In this document: positions 57,553 to 64,000 of the stretch, piece after piece | How positions within the stretch are numbered: the first letter of the stretch is position 1 | Layout: each line of letters opens with the position of its first letter | Source: Diphasiastrum complanatum | Lineage: Eukaryota; Streptophyta; Lycopodiopsida; Lycopodiales; Lycopodiaceae | DNA: 64,000 nucleotides | Assembly (NCBI GenBank): GCA_029204225.1 | Contig: CM055106.1 | Span: forward strand, 3,587,147 to 3,651,146 | Direction: 5' to 3' | Made by a program: the position numbers and the translations under genes | Notes under the pieces: generated by a model | Seen by the model: the letters and a program-made list of their open reading frames with translations, nothing else | Told to the model about the DNA's origin: nothing | The model's database searches: none

Positions 57553-57945
57553 TAGTACAACCATCCACACGTGCGAGACCACACGTGCTACAATACGCGT
57601 CAATCTGCCATTCGCCCACGAGCCCACACGTGCAAGATCACACGTGCCAGAACACACGTCACTAAACCATTGGACCACGTGGACACACGTGCAAGTTTCA
57701 CACGTGCGGATACAAAGGTGTAGGTCCCACACGTCAGGTACTGATTGGCCACGTGACCACACATGCGAGTCTATAAGTGCGAGAACACATGTCACTGATC
57801 CATTCGGCCACATGTACCCACGTGGGTTTCCCACACTGTTGATCCAGACGTGCAGTTTCACACGTGCATATACAAATGTGTGGTTCCACATGTCAGCTAT
57901 TGACTGGGCCATGTGTCACTGGTATTCACACGTGCCAATTTTTCT
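57553..57945 (+). promoter_or_regulatory. Dense ACGTG (G-box/ABRE-like) array, internally duplicated
   Basis: About 14 ACGT cores in under 400 bp, most as CACACGTGC or CCACGTGG, interspersed with CACATGTC/CATGTG variants. The part around 57648-57755 recurs, diverged, at about 57784-57917, with the shared order cac(a/g)tcact, ccatt, gtttcacacgtgc, atacaaa and tattgactgg. CACGTG/ACGTG are known cores for plant bZIP (ABF/ABI5, HY5) and bHLH factors. The array ends 10 bases upstream of a TATA box. Function is inferred. Confidence 0.65.
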
Positions 57946-57949
57946 CTCC

Positions 57950-57957
57950 TATATAAG
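57950..57957 (+). promoter_or_regulatory. TATA box upstream of H3-Ulp1 locus
   Basis: CTATATAA just after the ACGTG array. Transcription would start near 57985, leaving a ~265-nt leader before the ATG at 58251. Confidence 0.6.
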
Positions 57958-58080
57958 TCCATTCCCGAGGATTGTACAGGGTTTTCGCATAATTTGCTGG
58001 CACGTTTGATTGCATCCATACGAAATGCATTCGTGATAGTCACGCGAGCGACCTTCTCCCCATGCCATTCCTTACACCCT

Positions 58081-58183
58081 CTCGCGTCGTAGCGATATTA
58101 GCTTGACTTCCCCAATATCGCCATCACGCGAGCCCCTGCCTCTCCCCGCCTGACTCTACCACTCTCTCGCGTCGTAGCGATAT
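58081..58183 (+). repeat. Leader hairpin and direct repeat
   Basis: Arm ctcgcgtcgtagcgatatt (58081-58099) pairs with aatatcgccatcacgcgag (58114-58132), 16 of 19 positions, with a 14-nt loop. The first arm recurs exactly over 18 bp at 58166-58183. Both lie in the presumed 5' leader. Confidence 0.75.
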
Positions 58184-59321
58184 CACAATTAGAGTTCTCA
58201 GTGTCTCTTCTGTTGTGTCTCTATCCTCGCATAGTATAGATTTGGCCTCAATGTCTCGGACGAAGCAAACCGCTAGGCTTACCAGTTTCATTCATCCATC
58301 CCGTCCCTAGACATCTAAATCCGTACGTCCGCAAAGACGCGGTAGACCTAGTCGTCCATGGTTGAGGGACATCAGGGCCTTGCAGAGGAGCATCAAACTT
58401 CTGATTTCAAAAGCAACCTTCTACCGGGGCTGTGAGAGAGGTTACACAAGACATGACCACCCATCTACCCTATGCGGTGAGGTGGAATATCACTGCATTG
58501 GAGGCTCTCCATACTGCATATGAGGATTTCCAGACAGAATTGCTTGAGGATTCGATGTTGTGCTCCATTCATGGCAAGAGGGTGACACTGATGCCCAAGG
58601 ACATGCTTCTTGTCATGAGGCTTCGAAACACCTATGACAGCATTTTTAAGTCTGGATTCACACAGAGGCAAGTTCCTCTCGAAAGGGGGCCTGTCCCACC
58701 CCACAAAAAGAGAAAGCAAGCACAGCCCAAGCGTTCGCAACCCAAGCCCAGGTCTCCCAGCTCTTCACCCTCACCTCCTCCCATTAGAAAAGATCTGGCT
58801 AGTACGTCCGCAATTCCACTAGTTGAGAGTCCTCCCATAACCCTTGATCTTCAACTGCATGATTCTCCTTCTATACATAAGGATGACCTCAATACAGTGG
58901 TAGACATGATTGTTTCTGATGTTGATGCAATTGATAAAGAGTTGCACATCAGACTTCCGAATGAACCTAAAGACACATTTTTTGATTCTAAGAGGTACAT
59001 TGATTTTGACCTGTATATAGCCAGGAAAATAGATGATCTCAGAGGGGGAGTTTATGTTTTGTATAGACGATATTAATTTTGCAATGCGTATCAAAGACCC
59101 GCATTGTAGGGAGCTAAAGAGAAGACCTCATATATCTCAGACACAGTAGTTGAATCTGCTTGTGCATACTATCCACATAATATAACATATACAGTCACGA
59201 AGGAGATTTTTGTTGTATCTCCATTTTTTGGGCATTTGTTGAATAAAGAGAGGAAAGTCAGAAGGCTTTTCAGGCACACCAGCAAAGAGGCATCAATGTT
59301 CATCATCCCATACTGTTCAAA

Positions 59322-59420
59322 GTAAGATAGTTTCTTCTTGTAATATCTGTTTTCTATAAGATTTTTCTTTTGGAAACTCTTATAGATTCTAGTAATTCAT
59401 TGCTTGTCTCTTTCTGGCAG
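59322..59420 (+). other. Intron within the Ulp1-like domain
   Basis: 99-bp GTAAGATAG...TTTCTGGCAG intron. Splicing joins CSN to KHW in frame (phase 2) and restores the catalytic-His block. Confidence 0.8.
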
Positions 59421-59612
59421 CAAACATTGGAGTGTGCACGTCATATCCATGAAAGTGGATTCGACTAGAAGCTGCACACCTATGTGCATGACAATGAATT
59501 CTTTGCATGCCACCATTCCATGATTAAATCCATGTACAAAAGGATGGTGGAGCTATTGCCAAGGCCAGATGGGTTGGTTGTAAATACCAACATAGAGGTT
59601 GTTGATGCAAAG

Positions 59613-59710
59613 GTAAAAGGAATCTTTTTACGTATTTTATTTGCATGATGACATGTAGTTTAGAATTATATAAAATTATACTTTAACAATTCTTCACTGT
59701 GATTTCTCAG
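59613..59710 (+). other. Intron within the Ulp1-like domain
   Basis: 98-bp GTAAAAGG...TTTCTCAG intron between EVVDAK and the exon with the catalytic Cys. The frame is off by one base across the junction. Confidence 0.7.
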
Positions 59711-59817
59711 TCTTGCAACAAGACGATGCTTTCAACTGCGGATGGTATTCAATCTGGAATGTTAAATCGTTCTTGGATTGGTATATGGTGCAACCTCCAG
59801 ATGCTAGTATCCGTGAG

Positions 59818-59927
59818 GTCTTTTTTTAAATGTTCCAGTATCCTGATGATATATTGTTAACTTTGTAAATTTATATATTTTAAAACATTGGCTAATACAT
59901 ACATACACTTGATTTTTTTTTTTGCAG
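59818..59927 (+). other. Probable intron near the Ulp1 C-terminus
   Basis: GT...TTTTTTTTTTTGCAG, 110 bp. The donor GTCTTT is weak but the join SIRE/FQCPEV keeps frame. Confidence 0.6.
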
Positions 59928-60110
59928 TTCCAATGTCCTGAGGTATCAAGAAATGCGATTCATCAATATCGGCATGAAATTGTTGAAAATTTTACTATCA
60001 TGTGCAAGGGCCCTACAAGCATGAAGGTGCCTCGGATGAACCTGCCAAGGGATCCGTGGATGAGGTTACAGTGCTCGAGGATATGCCTCAGGGCACCTTT
60101 GATTGAAATG

Positions 60111-62229
60111 TAAATATAGTTCTGACAGACACATAGAAATATATCATCATATGATGATCCATAGAACAATAGATAGGCAAATAGAAAGTGGGCTATTACT
60201 GAATGCCACAAATATATTATATCGATTTCAAAAACAATGTACATTTTTCAAAATACTAAATACAAATTGCTTGATGAAATCTTGAAGTCATTTGAGACTT
60301 CTTTGTATTCCTTTTTTTTTTTGAAAAAGTACATTGATGTTGCTCGTCTATCATCCCAATGTTTATGCGGTTTCAACAGTTTCTACGCTTCTATTTAAGT
60401 CCTTGCACTCTATGCGACTTTCTTGTCTTGGTCTTACCTGTACATCAAAGAAACTTGTTAAACAATATCAACATTGAGATTATGTCAAATGAAATATTGC
60501 AATACCGAAAACACTGAAACATGTTTAAATAAAATCATTGAAAGTCATTTCAAATGTGTACAGGAATAAATACACATACACCTACCAATCTCTCGTTGAC
60601 TCGAAAACATAAGTGTTTAGGAATATCATATTGCAGCAATGTAAGCTCTGATCGAAATGTGATCGAGTGTCCAATCTTTTTCCACCTCAATTGTTGTAAG
60701 AGTAGAATTATTTTTTCCTCACTTGAATTTCTATTTGATCTTGATGATTCGCTGTAAAATTTTAATCCAATGCTTTCCATCCGTTGCCAACTTTGGACCA
60801 TCTTCTATAATAAAATGTTAAAGAAAGGCACTTGTTTTTTCTATAAGATATCTAAATTTCATTGACGATCTATTAACTATGCACTCAATATTGCCATTAC
60901 TCTTTTTATCCCAATGATCATCAAGGAGGCTTGATAACATATTGTCTGTTAATTTACTACAAATAAACATTGTCACTGTTTTACAAATATTACATTCAAC
61001 AAAAATTGCACTAGGCAAAAACCAGTGCAATCTATTGTTTTTTGAACCTGTGCTACATTTCATACAGTTTTGAATGTCCATAGAAAACCTTGATCAGAAG
61101 CTCTCTGCTATGGTGGAATCTGGAGGAATCCATTCTTTGCTTGAAAAATAGGGTAATGATATCGCCTCTAATTTTCCACCTAAACTGGATGGTGTGTAAA
61201 ATGAATCATAGAAGAAAATACAAGAATCCAAAAGTGATCTCGTGGAGCGGTTCTTGTATTGCAGAAGACCAATATCAGAAGAATAACGTCCATGATGCCG
61301 ACAAGGGATTGTATAGGTTGTCATTCGATTATGCTTGATGGATACAAATCTGCACAAATCCATAAAACTATATGTCATTTAAATACTCAGATACACGTCT
61401 AAAAGATTAATGCAAAGCTCAAAGCAAAAAATTCTCCAAAACTTACAATTGTATTTGAGTCTGTCATTTGAACTTATGCCTTCCGCTCTAATTTCCTTAT
61501 GCATGTAGACATGTTGAATCAAGACCTCTGAAACGGATCGACCACCGCGGTGAGACTTTGAAGTCCAAAATCTACCCTTTCCAAAAATTCCTATAATCCA
61601 TATTTGATTTTCCTCTTTTTATCAAAAACACCTCTTGAGAGGGATGCATGAGGAACCCAATTAAATTTTCTATAGATACGTGGTATCCAAGAGCATCAGA
61701 GTCTTTTCATTACAAACAAAAACTGAGACAATATTGCTTTGTGGTCTACGGCTTCCGGAAGCCATTGCCAAGCTAAAAGAAGATGAACAACATAGTCTGA
61801 AACAAAATAGAGTTGAATCAGTATGAAAATAATAACCAAATTTGTAATAAATGTTGGCGGTCTTTCGTAAATCATACATTGTTAGTCTAACTATGGTTAG
61901 ATTCAAATAGACTTACTTTAACCACAAGTGTTAGGTCCCGGGCACTTAGGAAACTCACGGGCAACAATTACGGTCCAATCACAAGTCAGGACCCTGCCGG
62001 GCGGGGGTTTTGAATTGTATAAAAATATGACCGAAAGTTCCAAAAAAAGAAACCGACCACCAACAACGTTACGATCTTTCACAGATGTAAATATATAACT
62101 GGGCCAAGTGTATGTCAAATAGTTGAAAAGTCAAAAAACAGCATCTTGACAAAAGGCCCTTTTGGTGCTCAAAACTCCTCTAATGAGGTTACATCTCGGC
62201 CACCAGAATTTTGGCATTTTATGTGATGG
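60111..62229. other. No confidently assigned gene
   Basis: Minus-strand frames at 60550-60801, 60818-61081 and 61094-61378 look partly protein-like; one has paired Cys (QNCMKC and ECNIC). A CTTTGATGTACAG/GTAAGACC donor-like site on the minus strand at about 60437 hints at a spliced gene. No family could be recognised. Confidence 0.3.
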
Positions 62230-63384
62230 ATCTAATTTTTGAGCTCTCTGGCTCCTCGACATAGGACGAATTATTATTGTTCTCCTGTCTGTTTTGTGTT
62301 GATTTGTTTCTTGGGTTCAGACAACAGTCCATGGTTGCATGACCTTTCTTGTGGCAGTGGATACACTCAATTTTTGGATTGAGTCCAACACGAACCGATA
62401 GTGTGTCCTTCGCGTTTGCATCTCACACAGGCCTTCTTATCTCCACTTTGCAGTTTCGACCTTCCTTTGTTCTTCCATTTGCCTTTACTGATTCCCTCTG
62501 CTTGTTGATCACGATTTCTGCTTTTGATCTGACTCCCTCTTAGGCTTGAGTTATTTCTATGTCTTCTCCTTGTTGCTGTAGAGGGCTTGGTCAGAAGCAT
62601 CCTTGTGATCAAGGTGCTCTCAAGCCTCGGCTTCTTCTTGAATCTCGACAATTGTCTTTTTGAGTGTCATTTTAGGATCCTTTGCTAGTATTGTTCTAGT
62701 TGTTTGGAAGGATCTTGGTAAGGCTCTCAACAGATAAGTGAGCTGCTTCGAGTGTCATTGTAGATCTTTTGCTAGCAGCATTCTGGTTGTCTGGGAAAGA
62801 TCTTGTTAAAGCTCTCAACAGATAAGTGAGCTGCTTCTCTGTTGACACTGCATTTTTTGCTCCAGAATTGTGTAGTGAAAGGAAAAGGTCCTTCATCTTT
62901 CTAATGAAGGAAGTGAGGTCTTTACCATCCCACTGCAGGTTTTGTCCAGCTGATCTTTGAGCAGCATGAATCTGATTGTGTGATTTCGTCTGAAATCTTG
63001 GTGAGTCTTTAAAGTAATCCACATGAGATTGTAGCCAGGTCAAGAGCTAGGCTATCCTCGATGGATGAAGTATAACACGACTACTACTTGTCATTCTTCT
63101 CCCTCCATTCAACGTAGGCTCCTTGCCTATAGTTGTAGCTCGGTGCCATCTACCCAAGGAATAATCTTCTCCCTTTAGTATCAGCAAGGTCTGAAACCTT
63201 CCATGCTAGGAAGTTAGATCCTGATGAATCAAGGATTGTACAGATCTTGGATTGTATGCTGTTTATTGAAGCCTTTGCTGTGAATTGTGTTCTCACGTGT
63301 TGATGGTTCTTTGTTTGTTGCTTAGCCTCCTGGATCCATAGTTTTGCAGCTATTCAGACTATGACAGGGGTGCTCTGATACCAC
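62230..63384 (-). pseudogene. Copia D2 gag with two zinc knuckles
   Basis: Minus-strand UBN2-type gag beginning about 63285, where the start ATG has become AAG (KASINSIQSKICTILDSSGS). The capsid part (63043-62696: WDGKDLTSFIRKMKDLFLSL, NAVSTEKQLTYLLRALTRSF) is followed by an 88-bp tandem duplication (62662-62837) and basic sequence. Two intact CCHC knuckles follow: CVRCKREGHTIGSC (~62430-62390) and CIHCHKKGHATMDC (~62375-62330). Coding similarity ends near 62230. Same family as D1 (shared LTR) and related to A. It lacks protease and pol. Confidence 0.87.
63372..63383 (-). promoter_or_regulatory. Primer-binding site of copia D2 (tRNA-iMet type)
   Basis: Minus strand TGGTATCAGAGC, an exact match to the plant copia PBS, one base from the LTR. 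Confidence 0.9.
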
Positions 63385-64000
63385 TGTTGCAAAAAAAATG
63401 AACGGTGGATCACAAATTTGCAAATATCAATCAGGCACTGCAACAAAACGAAACAAAACTTGAACGAGCTCTGATATTGACATTGCTAAAGAAAACAAAA
63501 TCAAATTAATTGCAAACAAAATAAATTCAGATGGATTTTAGATATGATTGCTGGTCACTGCCTGCTATATCATTCCTACAAATCCTCCAAAAAAGTAGAC
63601 AGACACTGTTGATCTACGTTATAAATTTAATACAACATTCAACAAAGCTGAACTAGTATGCAGAATTGATAAAGACAAGTGAATGAGATACACAAGCGAT
63701 AGCAGATAGTAATTCATTCAAGATCAGGCAAAACTGATAGTGAAGATGTGCGTAATAGCTATAGTATCATCTAGGGATCCTCTTGAATTCGAGCGCTATA
63801 TGACAGATTTCACACAGCGCATTGGCGTGAGAGAAAATAGTATTCTCTCACGAGTCTTGTCTCGCGTAATAGCGTACTTCTTGGATCTCTGTGGATCCTG
63901 CTTACCAAATTGTCTCGCTCACCGAGGCGGACTTCTATTCTATATTATGTATCATCTATCTGCTACTTGTCATGTGCATGTAATTAGCCCATGAGCTTAC
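63385..64000 (-). mobile_element. 5' LTR of copia D2 (runs off the window)
   Basis: Starts TGTTGCAAAAAAAATG on the plus strand and matches the D1 LTR (23149-23895) throughout with many substitutions. The far end lies beyond base 64000. Confidence 0.88.

Larger units (their letters stand above)
58251..60110 (+). pseudogene. Histone H3-like / Ulp1 (C48) protease fusion gene, decayed
   Basis: ATG 58251 gives MSRTKQTAR, the H3 tail start, with Leu at the K9 position. After an in-frame TAG (58308-58310) come ALQRSIKLLISK and, past a one-base shift at the GGGG near 58428, VREVTQD, TALEALHTAYEDFQTELLED and SMLCSIHGKRVTLMPKD, which is the complete histone fold. A basic Pro/Ser linker (HKKRKQAQPKRSQPKPRSPS) follows. 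A Ulp1-type domain begins at CIDDINFAM (~59065), with IIPYCSNKHW (catalytic His) across intron 59322-59420. Intron 59613-59710 follows, then QQDDAFNCGWYS with the catalytic Cys at 59737-59739. Intron 59818-59927 precedes an acidic tail. At least five frame breaks or stops. Retained introns exclude a processed copy. The family role would be SUMO deconjugation; a chromatin role is inference. Confidence 0.72.

Noticed and set aside
57481-57912. 143-codon minus-strand ORF rich in Cys, Val, Trp and His
   Set aside because: It is the antisense reading of the ACGTG array; composition follows the repeat motif and there is no domain.
58432-58434. Start of the H3-like protein at this codon
   Set aside because: The codon is GTG and falls in the middle of the H3 domain after a frameshift; the tail with ATG lies at 58251.

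Overview
This window looks like a repeat-dense stretch of a land-plant nuclear genome. It holds many Ty1/copia and Ty3/gypsy LTR-retrotransposon remnants, with primer-binding sites matching plant initiator-Met and Asp tRNAs. It also has a plant-type U6 snRNA gene with USE and TATA elements, G-box/ABRE-type promoter motifs and GT-AG introns of about 100 bp. The species cannot be named from the sequence. There are no bacterial features.

Layout. 1-13.0 kb: an unclassified repeat (R1, inverted copies at 1-1.5 and 7.1-9.3 kb), two 3' halves of one copia family (C1, C2), another copia remnant (E) and a plus-strand coiled-coil reading frame. 13.4-20.5 kb: a degraded minus-strand Ty3/gypsy element (G1) with gag, protease, RT, RNase H, integrase and a tRNA-Asp-type PBS. 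20.5-26.5 kb: small gypsy and copia remnants and copia D1. 26.5-38.2 kb: copia A, split between integrase and RT by a younger, nearly structurally complete but non-autonomous copia element B (30257-35416: LTRs, PBS, PPT, probable TSD). 38.2-50.9 kb: LTR of family F with a 57-unit GA microsatellite; element H, whose minus-strand reading frame I cannot assign ends next to an LTR; and a mosaic of copia A', F, R1 and R2. 50.9-55.3 kb: a tandem repeat, the U6 gene and small TE scraps. 56.3-60.1 kb: the most gene-like region. 60.1-64 kb: mostly anonymous sequence, then the 5' part of a second D element running off the window.

The most unusual locus is 57.5-60.1 kb. A dense array of ACGTG cores and a TATA box precede a reading frame beginning MSRTKQTAR, which follows histone H3 through the whole histone fold. 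It continues through a basic Pro/Ser-rich linker into a multi-exon Ulp1/SENP (C48) cysteine-protease-like domain with recognisable His and Cys catalytic motifs. I know of no described H3-Ulp1 fusion. The copy here has in-frame stops and frameshifts, so it is a decayed gene or needs sequence verification, but its introns show it is not a processed retrocopy.

Nearly all other coding sequence is dead transposon pol or gag. Several stops fit C-to-T decay of CGA, CAG or TGG codons. The likely functional units are the U6 gene and, less certainly, a few anonymous ORFs.
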